This document shows, piece by piece, positions 1 to 8,377 of a stretch of DNA of 64,000 nt. A model generated the notes under the pieces. That model made no database searches and was not told the origin of the DNA. It saw only the letters and a program-made list of their open reading frames with translations. The DNA is from Pseudomonas fluorescens (GTDB taxonomy: Bacteria; Pseudomonadota; Gammaproteobacteria; Pseudomonadales; Pseudomonadaceae): contig NZ_CABVIX010000002.1 of assembly GCF_902498185.1 (NCBI RefSeq), forward strand, positions 62,001 through 126,000, written 5' to 3'. A program made the translations under genes and the position numbers. Each line of letters begins with the position of its first letter. Positions within the stretch are counted from its first letter, which is position 1.

Positions 1-93
1 GCCGTCGTCCTCGATGACCGATCGGCTCGCAGAGAAACGGTTGTGGGGATTGTGGGTCGTGCCACGGCCGCGCTGGGGTGCTGGAGTGAACAT
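1..93 (-). CDS. PA0069-type radical SAM protein, N-terminal 31 codons only
   Basis: Partial gene leaving the window at its left edge. Reading the minus strand from the ATG at 91-93 gives a start MFTPAPQRGRGTTHNPHNRF, with a strong Shine-Dalgarno AGGTGG just upstream. The RGRG..xNPxNRF opening resembles, from memory, the start of the P. aeruginosa PA0069 radical SAM (SplB-like) family, and the position next to yheV and prlC agrees with that order. The CxxxCxxC cluster motif would lie outside the window, so the family call rests on the N-terminus, synteny and the adjacent LexA box. Confidence 0.6.
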   Translation of the reverse strand, partial: MFTPAPQRGRGTTHNPHNRFSASRSVIEDDG

Positions 94-103
94 TTCGCCA
101 CCT

Positions 104-129
104 GACTACTGTATCTGCATACAGTAGTC
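104..129. promoter_or_regulatory. LexA operator (SOS box)
   Basis: A 26-bp inverted repeat with two perfect 11-bp arms around a CTGC centre. Its core, TACTGTATCTGCATACAGTA (107-126), contains the CTGT-N8-ACAG LexA consensus. It ends about 10 bp before the ATG of the radical SAM gene, so LexA binding would cover the promoter and block initiation. PA0069 is, from memory, a member of the P. aeruginosa LexA regulon, which fits. Confidence 0.85.
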
Positions 130-159
130 GTTGGCGTTGGTTTGTTCCAGACCCTTTTG

Positions 160-2193
160 TCAGTCGCTCACAGACCCACTCAGGCCATGCCATTGCAGAT
201 AGGGCTGCGCACTGGCGGGTCGGCCGAGGAATGCTTCGATGCTTTGTGCCAGAGACCTGGAGCCGGCTGGCGCAAAAAGATCGGTCTGCAGCTCGTGGCC
301 TGTGCGGGCATCGAGCAAGCCGCTGGCTTGAAAACGGGTAAAGAGGTCGAAGGCCTGGATGTCCGACCAAAGGTAGGCGTAGTAGCCGGCGTCGTAGCCA
401 CCGACCAGATGTTCCAGCGCATGCAGCGGGCGCTCGAAACCGGCCAGAGGCCAGCGCGATGCTTGCCTGAAACTGTACTCGACGCGTTGCTCGATGGACC
501 TGCCGTCGTTTGGTTCGCTATGCAGGTCCAGATCGAACAGCGCCGTACTGAGAAGGCTTGCGCATTCTTGCAGGCCATTGCCTTGCAGGGCCGTAAGCAG
601 ATGCCGCATGTGCTCGGGGGAGAGCTGCGCGCCGCTCTGGTAATGGGACGAGACACCGGCCAGGTAGTCCGCGTCCCACACCCAGCGCTCCAACAGCTTG
701 CCCGATACCTCTACTCCATCGGTGCCGAGTCGGCGCAGGTCCGACAAGAGGTGATTGTCCGTTCGCACCAGCAAGTGTTGCAAGGCGTGGCCAAACTCAT
801 GGTAGAGCTTGCGTAGGGCCAAGTGATCAAGCAGCGGGGGCTGCCCGTGCCGGCCTGGGGCCACATCAGTGAATACCGCAGCGACAGCGCCGTGGTAAAG
901 ACCCTCGGCATCGATACGGCGGGTCCGGATATACGATGTGAAGACGCTGCCACTCTGTTTGCTGGTGCGTTGGAGAGCGTCCACATAGAGGTAGCCGATT
1001 CGCGCATGATCCTGCGATACCTCGAAGGTCATCACCTCCGGGTCCCAGGCCGCTGGCCTATCGAGACGCTGCAGTGTCAGCCCGAAGAGCTGACCGGCCA
1101 GACTCACAAGCGCATGCAGCACGTTGTCGAGCGGGAAGAAATCAGCCAGGGTGGCCGGTTCGGTGTCCTGCCGGGTCCCTCCGGCTGCGGCCTGCAGGTA
1201 GGCAAGGTCCCACGGTGCGACGTCGGCAATACCGGCATCGCGCCCCGCCTGGCGCAGTTCTTCCTGCCAGGTCTGCAAGGGGGCGCTGATCCGCATCGCC
1301 AAATCGTCGAGAAATGCTCTTACCTGCTTTTCCGAGCCTGCGCTCTTGCTCTGCAGGCTGAAAGCAACGTGGCTGGAAAAACCGAGTTCGCGCGCCTTCT
1401 CCTGCCTCGCCTGGGCGAGTCGCTCAAGCACTGGGCCGTTGTCGTGCTTGAAGTCGGCACTCCAACCTCGCGTGGTATAGGCACGATAGACCTGCTCGCG
1501 CAGGGCACGGTCGCTGGCATATTCAAGAATGGCCTTGCAGGACGCTTCATCGCAGGTAATGAGCCAACCAGTCATCGATGCCGCGCTCGCCTGTGCAGCC
1601 ATCTCGGCAAGGAGGCGCGCAGGTACCCCCTCCATGCGCTGGTGGTCGATGATATGGATACTTGACTGTTCGACAGAGCGCGCCACGTTTGCGGAAAACC
1701 GGTCTTCGAGTTCGCGGATCTGCTGCTCAAGCTGCTCGACCCGTTGACGCCCCGCGGTATCCAGCGCCACGCCGGCAAGACGGAACGCTTCCAGCGCCTT
1801 GCGCAAGGTGGTGCGCTGACGGGAATCGAGATTCTTTCCCACGGCACTGTTGGCAAGGCGCTCGTACAGGTCGAAGAGTGAGGAATTGGTCAGCTTCTGC
1901 CGAAAGCGCACATCCACCCGGGTGTAGGCTTCATGTACCACTGCTTCCCATTCACCCCCCCTGAACACCAGCGGCGCAAGCGAGTAGAACACCCCCTGAA
2001 GGTTTGCATCGAGTTCATCCACCGCCAACACCAGGTCATCCCAGGTGGGTAGCCGCTGCTGGTGGACGATGATGCGCTCGATACCGGTCTGGTGCGAGGT
2101 GACAACATGTTCGATGGCTTGGCGTGCGTGATCCACAGTGGCTGCGCTGTAATCGACGAGCCCGGTGGTCAGAAATGGATTGGTTGTACTCAT
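160..2193 (-). CDS. M3 family metallopeptidase, divergent PrlC paralogue
   Basis: Predicted cytoplasmic zinc oligopeptidase of 677 residues. The zinc motif HEFGH is at residues 465-469 and the third ligand is probably Glu495 in GVEVSGK, exactly 30 residues after the first His, the same spacing as in the neighbouring PrlC. The surrounding motif differs: PrlC has VELPSQ at the Glu, this protein has VEVSGK. I chose the ATG at 2193 (start MSTTNPFLTTGL), because the open frame upstream reads like non-coding GC-rich sequence; a GAGA sits about 12 bases before it. It lies 130 bp downstream of yheV on the same strand and upstream of the LexA-controlled radical SAM gene. The metal site looks intact, so an active peptidase is likely. 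The substrate is unknown. Confidence 0.85.
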   Translation of the reverse strand: MSTTNPFLTTGLVDYSAATVDHARQAIEHVVTSHQTGIERIIVHQQRLPTWDDLVLAVDELDANLQGVFYSLAPLVFRGGEWEAVVHEAYTRVDVRFRQKLTNSSLFDLYERLANSAVGKNLDSRQRTTLRKALEAFRLAGVALDTAGRQRVEQLEQQIRELEDRFSANVARSVEQSSIHIIDHQRMEGVPARLLAEMAAQASAASMTGWLITCDEASCKAILEYASDRALREQVYRAYTTRGWSADFKHDNGPVLERLAQARQEKARELGFSSHVAFSLQSKSAGSEKQVRAFLDDLAMRISAPLQTWQEELRQAGRDAGIADVAPWDLAYLQAAAGGTRQDTEPATLADFFPLDNVLHALVSLAGQLFGLTLQRLDRPAAWDPEVMTFEVSQDHARIGYLYVDALQRTSKQSGSVFTSYIRTRRIDAEGLYHGAVAAVFTDVAPGRHGQPPLLDHLALRKLYHEFGHALQHLLVRTDNHLLSDLRRLGTDGVEVSGKLLERWVWDADYLAGVSSHYQSGAQLSPEHMRHLLTALQGNGLQECASLLSTALFDLDLHSEPNDGRSIEQRVEYSFRQASRWPLAGFERPLHALEHLVGGYDAGYYAYLWSDIQAFDLFTRFQASGLLDARTGHELQTDLFAPAGSRSLAQSIEAFLGRPASAQPYLQWHGLSGSVSD

Positions 2194-2259
2194 GGCGCTT
2201 TTCTCAGGTCGGTAAAGACCGGAGTGTGGGAGGCCGGGGCCGGACCGCAACGGTAGCCC

Positions 2260-2309
2260 AATGCCGCACGAGGCATTCGCCAGGAAGCCCGGGGCAGGGC
2301 GCCCCGGGC
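2260..2309. terminator. GC-rich hairpins between yheV and the M3 paralogue
   Basis: Two stem-loops: AATGCC/GGCATT (2260-2265 with 2272-2277) and a 9-bp stem GCCCGGGGC/GCCCCGGGC (2287-2295 with 2301-2309). Neither is followed by a T-run on the minus strand, so they would act as a weak or Rho-assisted terminator for prlC-yheV or as an RNA stabiliser. Confidence 0.45.
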
Positions 2310-2322
2310 CGAACATCACGCC

Positions 2323-2604
2323 TTATTCCGTCGGCTTTTTCAGCTTTGGATTCGGAAAGAACTGCACCGTCTGCACTGTGGCGGCCGGTTTCGCGGGCGC
2401 CAGGTGGTTGACCCGTGTATCCAGCTCCTTGGGTACCGACAGCCCCTGTTCATTCAAGGTATCGGAGAACCCGCAGGCCACGCACTCACGATGCGGCACA
2501 CCGTCCTCGCTCCACATCTTGAGCTTGTCGATCTCACTGCACGCCGGGCAGACCGCCCCGGCGACAAAGCGTTTCTTCGTCTTGCTCACGCTCACCTCAC
2601 TCAT
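2323..2604 (-). CDS. yheV: YheV family zinc ribbon protein
   Basis: Small 93-residue protein with two CxxC knuckles, Cys19/Cys22 and Cys41/Cys44, forming a probable zinc ribbon. The C-terminal half is Pro/Lys-rich and looks disordered. Its ATG overlaps the stop codon of prlC in an ATGA, so the two are translationally coupled. YheV-type proteins have no established biochemical role. The pairing with prlC is conserved in pseudomonads (PA0067-PA0068 from memory), which suggests a shared function in peptide or protein turnover, but that is inference. Confidence 0.85.
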   Translation of the reverse strand: MSEVSVSKTKKRFVAGAVCPACSEIDKLKMWSEDGVPHRECVACGFSDTLNEQGLSVPKELDTRVNHLAPAKPAATVQTVQFFPNPKLKKPTE

Positions 2605-4652
2605 GCCGCCACGTCCTCGGAGAGGCCGCTATGACGCAAGAGTGCATCGATCGACGGCTCACGGCCACGGAAGTCGACGAACAGCAGCATCGGCTCGCGC
2701 GAGCCGCCACGGGCCAGCACCGCATCGCGGAAGGCACGGCCAGTCTGCTCGTTGAGCACGCCTTCTTCCTCGAAACGCGAGAAGGCATCGGCCGACAGCA
2801 CCTCGGCCCACTTGTAGCTGTAGTAGCCCGCCGCGTAACCGCCGGCAAAGATGTGCGCGAAACTGTTGGGGAAGCGGTTGTAGGCTGGAGGCCGCATTAC
2901 CGACACCTCGTCACGCACGCCTTCGAGCACCTCGAGCACGCTGCGCCCGTCGCCATGGCTGGCATGCAGCTCGAAGTCGAACAGCGAGAATTCCAGCTGG
3001 CGCACCATCATCAGGCCGGACTGGAAATTCTTGGCCGCCAGCATCTTCTCCAGCAGGTCCTGGGGCAGAGGTTGGCCGCTTTCATAGTGACCCGAGATAA
3101 ACGCCAGGCCTTCGGGTTCCCAGCACCAGTTCTCCATGAACTGGCTCGGCAGCTCGACCGCATCCCAGGCCACGCCGTTGATGCCGGAGACACCGGCATG
3201 CTCGATGCGGGTCAGCAGGTGATGCAGGCCATGGCCGAACTCGTGGAACAGCGTGGTGACTTCGTCATGGGTCAGCAGTGCGGGCTTGCCGGGTGCGGCG
3301 GGTGTGAAGTTGCATACCAGGTTGGCCACCGGGCTCTGCAGGTCGCCTGTGGCCGTGCGGCGACGGTCGCGGGCGCCATCCATCCAGGCACCGCCGCGCT
3401 TGTTGGCGCGGGCGTACAGGTCAAAGAAGAAGCGGCCGACATGCTGGCCGTTTTCCTTGATCTCGAACAGGCGCACGTCGGGATGCCAGGTGTCGAAGCC
3501 CTTGAGCTCGGCGATCTCGATGCCATACAGGCGCTGGACGATGGAGAACAGCCCCGATAGCACCTTGTCGATCGGGAAATAGGCGCGCAGTGTTTCCTGC
3601 GAAACGCTGTAGCGCTGTTCGCGCAGTTTTTCGCCAAAGAAGCCGCTGTCCCAGCTCTTGAGATCCGCGCAGCCTTGCTCGGCGGCATACGCCTTGAGCT
3701 GGGCGAGGTCCTGGGTAGCGAACGGCTTGCTGCGCTTGGCAAGGTCGCGCAGGAAGCTCAGCACCTGGTCGCTGGACTCGGCCATCTTGGTGGCAAGGCT
3801 CAGTTCGGCGAAGTTGGCGTAGCCGAGAAGTTCGGCCAGCTCCTGGCGCAGGTCGAGGATTTCACGCATGACCGGGCCGTTGTCGTGCTGCCCGGCATTG
3901 GGGCCCTGGTCCGAGGCGCGGGTGCAGTAGGCGGCGTAGATTTCCTCGCGCAGTGCGCGATCTTCGGCGTAGGTCATCACGGCGTAGTAGCTGGGGAACT
4001 CCAGCGATACCAGCCAGCCTTCGAGGCCCTTGGCCTCGGCGGCGGCGGCCATCTGCGCCTTGGCCGAGTCGGTCAACCCGGCAAGCCCGGCCTCGTCGGT
4101 GATCAGCTTTGTCCAGGCCTGGGTGGCGTCGAGCAACTGGTTGGAAAAGCGGCTGCCCAGCTCGCTCAGCTTGCTCTGCACCTGGGCGTAGCGCTGCTGC
4201 TTGTCGGCCGGCAGGTCGACACCCGACAGGCGGAAATCACGCAGGGCATGCTCGAGAATGGTTTTTTGCGCAATGTCGAAACCTGCGGCCTCGGGACTTT
4301 TGGCCAGTGCCTCATAGGCCTCGAACAGCTCGCGGTTCTGCCCCAGCTCGGTGGAGTAGGCGCTCAGGGCGGGCAGGCAGGACTCGTAGGCTTCGCGCAG
4401 CTCTGGGCTGTTGCACACTGCATTGAGATGGCTGACCGGGCTCCAGGCCGCACCCAGGCGGTCGTTGAGCTCGTCCATCGCCAGTACCAGGCCAGCCCAG
4501 GTAGGATTCTGGCCTTGGGTCTGGAGGATTTCGGCAATGGCTTTGCGGTTGTCGGCCAGGATCTGTTCGATGGCCGGCAGCACGTGTTCGGCACGGATCG
4601 CCGAGAAGGGCGGCAGATCGTAGGCTTGCAGAAGCGGGTTGTTCGCACTCAC
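2601..4652 (-). CDS. prlC: Oligopeptidase A
   Basis: M3A metallopeptidase of 683 residues, the usual length for PrlC, which degrades short peptides and cleaved signal peptides in the cytoplasm. The HEFGH zinc motif is at residues 470-474 and the Glu ligand at 500 (AVELPSQ). I chose the GTG at 4652 (MSANNPLLQAYDLPPF) over an upstream ATG at 4679 because AAGG sits about 10 bases before the GTG and the encoded start matches the family. The gene is divergent from the gamma-carbonic anhydrase gene (101-bp gap) and is followed by yheV with a 4-base overlap. Confidence 0.95.
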   Translation of the reverse strand: MSANNPLLQAYDLPPFSAIRAEHVLPAIEQILADNRKAIAEILQTQGQNPTWAGLVLAMDELNDRLGAAWSPVSHLNAVCNSPELREAYESCLPALSAYSTELGQNRELFEAYEALAKSPEAAGFDIAQKTILEHALRDFRLSGVDLPADKQQRYAQVQSKLSELGSRFSNQLLDATQAWTKLITDEAGLAGLTDSAKAQMAAAAEAKGLEGWLVSLEFPSYYAVMTYAEDRALREEIYAAYCTRASDQGPNAGQHDNGPVMREILDLRQELAELLGYANFAELSLATKMAESSDQVLSFLRDLAKRSKPFATQDLAQLKAYAAEQGCADLKSWDSGFFGEKLREQRYSVSQETLRAYFPIDKVLSGLFSIVQRLYGIEIAELKGFDTWHPDVRLFEIKENGQHVGRFFFDLYARANKRGGAWMDGARDRRRTATGDLQSPVANLVCNFTPAAPGKPALLTHDEVTTLFHEFGHGLHHLLTRIEHAGVSGINGVAWDAVELPSQFMENWCWEPEGLAFISGHYESGQPLPQDLLEKMLAAKNFQSGLMMVRQLEFSLFDFELHASHGDGRSVLEVLEGVRDEVSVMRPPAYNRFPNSFAHIFAGGYAAGYYSYKWAEVLSADAFSRFEEEGVLNEQTGRAFRDAVLARGGSREPMLLFVDFRGREPSIDALLRHSGLSEDVAA

Positions 4653-4753
4653 GGTTAGACACCTTGGCAGAAGAAACACGTGCCCATCTTAATTACAATC
4701 GACGCCGTCCGCAGCAAGCAGCCTGCCTATCCCTACCCAAGAGGGGCGCTATC

Positions 4754-5302
4754 ATGGCCATACGCAACTTTCAGCAACACACTCCCAAGCTAGGTGACCG
4801 CGCGTTCGTCGACCGTTCCGCAGTGGTCCTGGGTGATGTCGAGATCGGCGAAGACAGCTCGGTCTGGCCGCTTACGGTGATCCGCGGTGACATGCACCGC
4901 ATCCGCATCGGCGCGCGTACCAGCGTGCAGGATGCCAGCGTGCTGCACATCACCCATGCCGGGCCGTTCAACCCCGAGGGTTTTCCCCTGCTAATCGGCG
5001 ACGAAGTGACCATCGGCCATAAGGTGATGCTTCATGGCTGTACCCTGGGCAACCGCATTCTGGTCGGAATGGGCAGCACCATCATGGACGGCGCGGTGGT
5101 CGAGGATGACGTCATCATCGGCGCCGGCAGCCTGGTACCGCCCGGCAAGCGCCTTGAGAGCGGCTTTCTGTATGTAGGGAGCCCGGTCAGACAGTCCCGG
5201 CCGCTGACCGACAAGGAACGAGCCTTTTTCCCCTATTCCGCCGGCAATTACGTCAAGCTCAAGGACCAGCATCTGGCCGAAGGCTATGACCGCCCCGAAT
5301 GA
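4754..5302 (+). CDS. Gamma carbonic anhydrase family protein (YrdA-like)
   Basis: Left-handed beta-helix protein of 182 residues built from hexapeptide repeats. His68, His89 and His94 match the three zinc ligands of Cam-type gamma carbonic anhydrases. Arg44, Asp46, Gln59 and Asp60 match conserved structural or active-site residues. It lacks the acidic loop of archaeal Cam, as YrdA/CaiE-type proteins do, so real carbonic anhydrase activity is uncertain. The ATG at 4754 follows a GAGGGG Shine-Dalgarno. The HAD phosphatase gene follows closely and is probably co-transcribed. Confidence 0.9.
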   Translation: MAIRNFQQHTPKLGDRAFVDRSAVVLGDVEIGEDSSVWPLTVIRGDMHRIRIGARTSVQDASVLHITHAGPFNPEGFPLLIGDEVTIGHKVMLHGCTLGNRILVGMGSTIMDGAVVEDDVIIGAGSLVPPGKRLESGFLYVGSPVRQSRPLTDKERAFFPYSAGNYVKLKDQHLAEGYDRPE

Positions 5303-5325
5303 CATCCGCTTTTTTCGAGACTGCC

Positions 5326-5976
5326 ATGCACCATCAGAACATTCTTTTCGACCTCGACGGCACCCTCACCGACCCGCGCCTGGGTATCACCCGCTCAATT
5401 CAGTACGCCTTGGCCAAGTTGGGCATCGACGAGCCCGACCTGGCGAAGCTGGAGCACTTCATTGGCCCGCCTTTGCTGCAGGCCTTCATGCAGTTCTACG
5501 GTTTCGACGAAACCAAGGCATGGGAAGCGGTGAATTTCTATCGTGAGCGGTTCAAGGTGACCGGCCTTTACGAGAACGAAGTGTTCGAGGGCGTGCCTGA
5601 GTTGCTCGAAGCGCTCAATGCCCAGGGGCGCACACTTTACATCGCCACCTCCAAACCGTGGGAGTTCGCCCGCGAGATCGCACGTCACTTTGCCTTCGAC
5701 CAGCACTTCAAGGTGATCTACGGCAGCGAGCTGGACGGCACGCGCACCAACAAGGTCGAGCTGATCAAGCACCTCTTGGATATCGAAGGCCTGGACCCCG
5801 CGCAGACGCTGATGATCGGCGACCGCAAGCACGACCTGATCGGCGCGCGCAGCAACGGCGTGCAGGCAGTGGCAGTGGGGTATGGATTTGGCAGCGAGGA
5901 AGAGCTGGTGGCCGAAGCGCCGGCCTTCCATTTCCCGACCCTGGCCGAGATGCACCGGGCGTTTGTGCAAGGGTAA
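5326..5976 (+). CDS. HAD superfamily hydrolase, phosphoglycolate-phosphatase-like
   Basis: Cytosolic phosphatase of about 216 residues. Motif I is FDLDGTLTD with the nucleophile Asp9 and general acid Asp11. Motif II is the ATSKP segment and motif IV is GDRKHDLIGARSNG. A helical cap domain lies between motif I and II, so it is a subclass I HAD like Gph/PGP. I prefer the ATG at 5326 (MHHQNILFDLDG). A start at 5299 would overlap the preceding stop but has its GAAGG too far upstream. The natural substrate cannot be read from the sequence. Confidence 0.88.
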   Translation: MHHQNILFDLDGTLTDPRLGITRSIQYALAKLGIDEPDLAKLEHFIGPPLLQAFMQFYGFDETKAWEAVNFYRERFKVTGLYENEVFEGVPELLEALNAQGRTLYIATSKPWEFAREIARHFAFDQHFKVIYGSELDGTRTNKVELIKHLLDIEGLDPAQTLMIGDRKHDLIGARSNGVQAVAVGYGFGSEEELVAEAPAFHFPTLAEMHRAFVQG

Positions 5977-5978
5977 CG

Positions 5979-6020
5979 GGCCCCAGCGCGGGCCAATCGG
6001 GATGCCGAACCGCGGCTGAC
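5979..6020. repeat. REP-like element (variant A)
   Basis: Intergenic GC-rich element between the convergent HAD and peptidase genes, containing AATCGGGATGCCGAACCGC. The same core recurs at 28873-28910 as AAGTCGGGACGCCGAACCGC, flanked in both cases by GCGGGC on the left and GCT on the right. This is the layout of P. putida-type REP elements. Confidence 0.6.
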
Positions 6021-6027
6021 ACAGCAG

Positions 6028-7119
6028 CTAGGGGCGCTGGCTTGCAGATTCGGTCAACGCACCTTTGCGCTGATCTGCGGGGAGTGTCCCAAGCGCTTCA
6101 ACGCGTTGATAAAAGCGTTTCCAATCCCCGCCTACCTGCCTGAAAATCTCCGCAAACGCTGGCACCCATTGGTCATACAACCCAAACGGCAGCAGCTTGG
6201 CGTTGTTCAACGGCCCGTTCACCCAGGCGTCATACCTGCCAGACCCACCCCACTCAGCGTCCCGCAGTTGCCGATACTCAGCCCGCAGCCGCGCGAACTC
6301 CGCCTGCTTTCCCGCACGCTTGGCTCCGACACTCAAGGTCCCCGCATAGATCACCTGGAGCCGTTCGCGACTGGCCAGCACCAGCCGGATGAACTGCTCC
6401 CGCTGACGCAAACCGTCATCGGTCGATGCCGGCAGTCCGCGCGCGGCGCGCCACTGCCGGCTGCCTTCCTGCTCGACAAAAGTGGCGAAAGATTCGTTGA
6501 ACGCGGTGTCGTCCTGCACATAGACACGCTGATGCGCCAGCTCATGGAAAATCAGCGACGCCAGCCGCTCATCGCTCCATCCCAGCATCGGCGCCAACAG
6601 CGGATCATCGAACCAGCCGAGGGTCGAGTAGGCTTCCACGCCGCCGACATATACATCCAGCCCTTCCTGACGCAGCAATGCCGCCGCGCCCCGTGCGGCG
6701 CCTTGACGGTAGTAGCCGCGATACGCCACGCAGCCTGCGATGGGAAAACAATGGGTTTGTGGATCGAGCGACAGCTCGGGCGTGGCAAACACGTTCCAAA
6801 CCACATAGGGCCGACCCAGGTCGGCATAGACGCGGTAGCTGCGGTTGTCTGGCAATTGCAACCGGGCACTGGCAAATAGCCTCGCCTGCTCTGCCTGCAG
6901 CAGGCGCTGGCGCAATGCAGAATCGGTTGCAGGATCTTCCACCAGCGCGGCGACGGAGGTGCGGGCCCGCAGCAGTTGCCACTGCCCTTCGGCCAATTGC
7001 CCGTAATAGCTGACACTCGAACAACCGCTCAGCAGGACAGCGCCCAGCACGGGAACAAACCACCTGAAAATGAGGTCGAGTGCCTGGCTTGAGCGCAGCA
7101 ATGGATAAGGTCGGAACAT
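6028..7119 (-). CDS. Putative aminopeptidase lipoprotein (PF10023-like)
   Basis: Predicted outer-membrane or periplasmic lipoprotein of 363 residues. The N-terminus has a basic region, a hydrophobic stretch and a lipobox LSGC with the acylated Cys at 33. A zinc-protease motif HELAHQ is at residues 192-197, followed by NESFATFVEQEG with Glu209 and Glu216 as candidate third ligands. This matches the predicted aminopeptidase family PF10023, which is poorly characterised. The start is uncertain: ATG 7119 gives a normal signal peptide, and ATG 7131 would add four residues. The gene is convergent with the HAD gene and divergent from a small lipoprotein gene. Confidence 0.8.
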   Translation of the reverse strand: MFRPYPLLRSSQALDLIFRWFVPVLGAVLLSGCSSVSYYGQLAEGQWQLLRARTSVAALVEDPATDSALRQRLLQAEQARLFASARLQLPDNRSYRVYADLGRPYVVWNVFATPELSLDPQTHCFPIAGCVAYRGYYRQGAARGAAALLRQEGLDVYVGGVEAYSTLGWFDDPLLAPMLGWSDERLASLIFHELAHQRVYVQDDTAFNESFATFVEQEGSRQWRAARGLPASTDDGLRQREQFIRLVLASRERLQVIYAGTLSVGAKRAGKQAEFARLRAEYRQLRDAEWGGSGRYDAWVNGPLNNAKLLPFGLYDQWVPAFAEIFRQVGGDWKRFYQRVEALGTLPADQRKGALTESASQRP

Positions 7120-7185
7120 CGGGAAACTCATCTCGCTCAAGTGCCGGTGCACTCCAAGACTATCTTGCCAGGGGGTACTTTCGCC

Positions 7186-7599
7186 ATGCGTACACTGTTT
7201 GTGATCAGTGCTTTGGGATTGCTGGGAGGTTGCTCCAGCCTGCCGGATCCAGACCCGAGCCAGGCCTGGATCGATTTGGCGCCCCACCAGGACACCGCGC
7301 TGCATGCGGTGCAGGTCGATGAGCGTGATTGGGCGGACAAGCGTTATTTCGAAGTCCCCCCGGGCAGCCATGAGCTGACCGTGCGTTATCTGTTCGAGGT
7401 AGCGCCCACCAATATCGGCCCGAGCAGCGAGCCCTTGTGGCGCGATTGCCAGCTCAACGTGAAATTCAAGGACTTCGATGCCGGTCAGCGCTACCAGTTG
7501 CAGGCGGGCAGCATCGGCTTCAGGCCGTGGCTCAAGCTCTATGACGACAAGCGTCAACTCGTGGGGCAGGGCTTGCCAGCCGGCTGCCAGCGCACCTGA
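7186..7599 (+). CDS. PA0061/PA0062 family small lipoprotein, copy 1
   Basis: Lipoprotein of 137 residues with signal MRTLFVISALGLLGGC, lipobox LGGC and acylated Cys16. The mature part carries the family signature QAWIDL, a central RYFEVPPGSHELTVRY segment and a two-Cys C-terminal half. Function is unknown. It forms a tandem pair with the next gene; even the leader before the ATG (tttcgccATGcg) is shared, showing local duplication. The ATG at 7186 follows an AGGGGGT Shine-Dalgarno. Confidence 0.8.
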   Translation: MRTLFVISALGLLGGCSSLPDPDPSQAWIDLAPHQDTALHAVQVDERDWADKRYFEVPPGSHELTVRYLFEVAPTNIGPSSEPLWRDCQLNVKFKDFDAGQRYQLQAGSIGFRPWLKLYDDKRQLVGQGLPAGCQRT

Positions 7600-7654
7600 A
7601 CAACCTGAACGGCGCTATGCTTGTAGCGTGTAGTTCGCAAGCGGGAGTTTCGCC

Positions 7655-8068
7655 ATGCGCCAGCCGATGATGCTGATCGCCCTCAGTGCACTGGGGGCCT
7701 GCGCCAGCCCCTTGCCGCCCTCCGACCCGAAACAGGCGTGGATCGACCTCTACACGATCACCCCCGGCAGGCTGGTCATGGCCGACAGGCTCGATGGCCA
7801 GCGCCTTGAGGATGGCCGCTACTTTCAGGTCAGCCCTGGGAAGCACGAACTGATAGTCCGGTTTGACTTCGAAGTCTATTCAGGTGGTTTCACCACCGAT
7901 CCCACCGAACGGACCTGCTACCTCACGGTGACGTACGACAATTTCCAGGCGGGGCAACGTTATCGCCTGGAGGCGCGTGCGCCGGTGATGCAGCCGACCG
8001 TCCATCTTTATGATGCGCAGCGCACCCTGGTGGTAGACGAGCCGAGCAAGGTCTTCTGCATACCCTGA
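7655..8068 (+). CDS. PA0061/PA0062 family small lipoprotein, copy 2
   Basis: Second member of the tandem pair, also 137 residues, with signal MRQPMMLIALSALGAC and lipobox Cys16. It shares QAWIDL, RYFQVSPGKHELIVRF, a central acid-Cys segment and AGQRYRLEA with copy 1, but the two proteins are clearly diverged. The next gene downstream (DUF1161) converges on it with only a 3-bp gap. Surface or envelope role is inferred only from the lipobox. Confidence 0.8.
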   Translation: MRQPMMLIALSALGACASPLPPSDPKQAWIDLYTITPGRLVMADRLDGQRLEDGRYFQVSPGKHELIVRFDFEVYSGGFTTDPTERTCYLTVTYDNFQAGQRYRLEARAPVMQPTVHLYDAQRTLVVDEPSKVFCIP

Positions 8069-8071
8069 CAG

Positions 8072-8305
8072 CTATCGATCATTTTTCTGGTAAATGATCT
8101 TCCTGGTGCCGCCGTCACAACTCCCCACGACCATGTTCTGGTCGCGGACCTCGGCGTTGGGCACGATTTCAAGCGTATAGGCGGTCACGCCCCTGGCCTG
8201 GATCTTGGCTTCGATCTCGGCCTTGAGCTCTTCGCAGGGCTTGGGAGCGGCCAGGGCAGCTGTTGCCAGGAGAGTACCGGCAAGGGCTAGAGCAATACGA
8301 ATCAT
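8072..8305 (-). CDS. DUF1161 small periplasmic protein, copy 1
   Basis: Secreted 77-residue protein: a signal peptide ending ALAAPK, then a mature part with two Cys, one in PCEELKAEIEAKI and one in VVGSCDGG, likely joined by a disulfide. The motif pattern (PC-E-K-EI-AK, Y-LE-V, V-GSC) is that of DUF1161; function is unknown. ATG 8305 has an AGGAG nine bases upstream. A second member of this family is at 10016-10237. Confidence 0.8.
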   Translation of the reverse strand: MIRIALALAGTLLATAALAAPKPCEELKAEIEAKIQARGVTAYTLEIVPNAEVRDQNMVVGSCDGGTRKIIYQKNDR

Positions 8306-8377
8306 GGGAAAGCTCCTCGTGACGGCATTCGGTCTGCCGGCTCCCATTTGACCACAACATCCCTGGCCCGTTGCGCC

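Noticed and set aside
7131..7557. N-terminal extension of the PF10023-type lipoprotein
   Set aside because: The added sequence runs through the divergent lipoprotein gene and would destroy the signal peptide.
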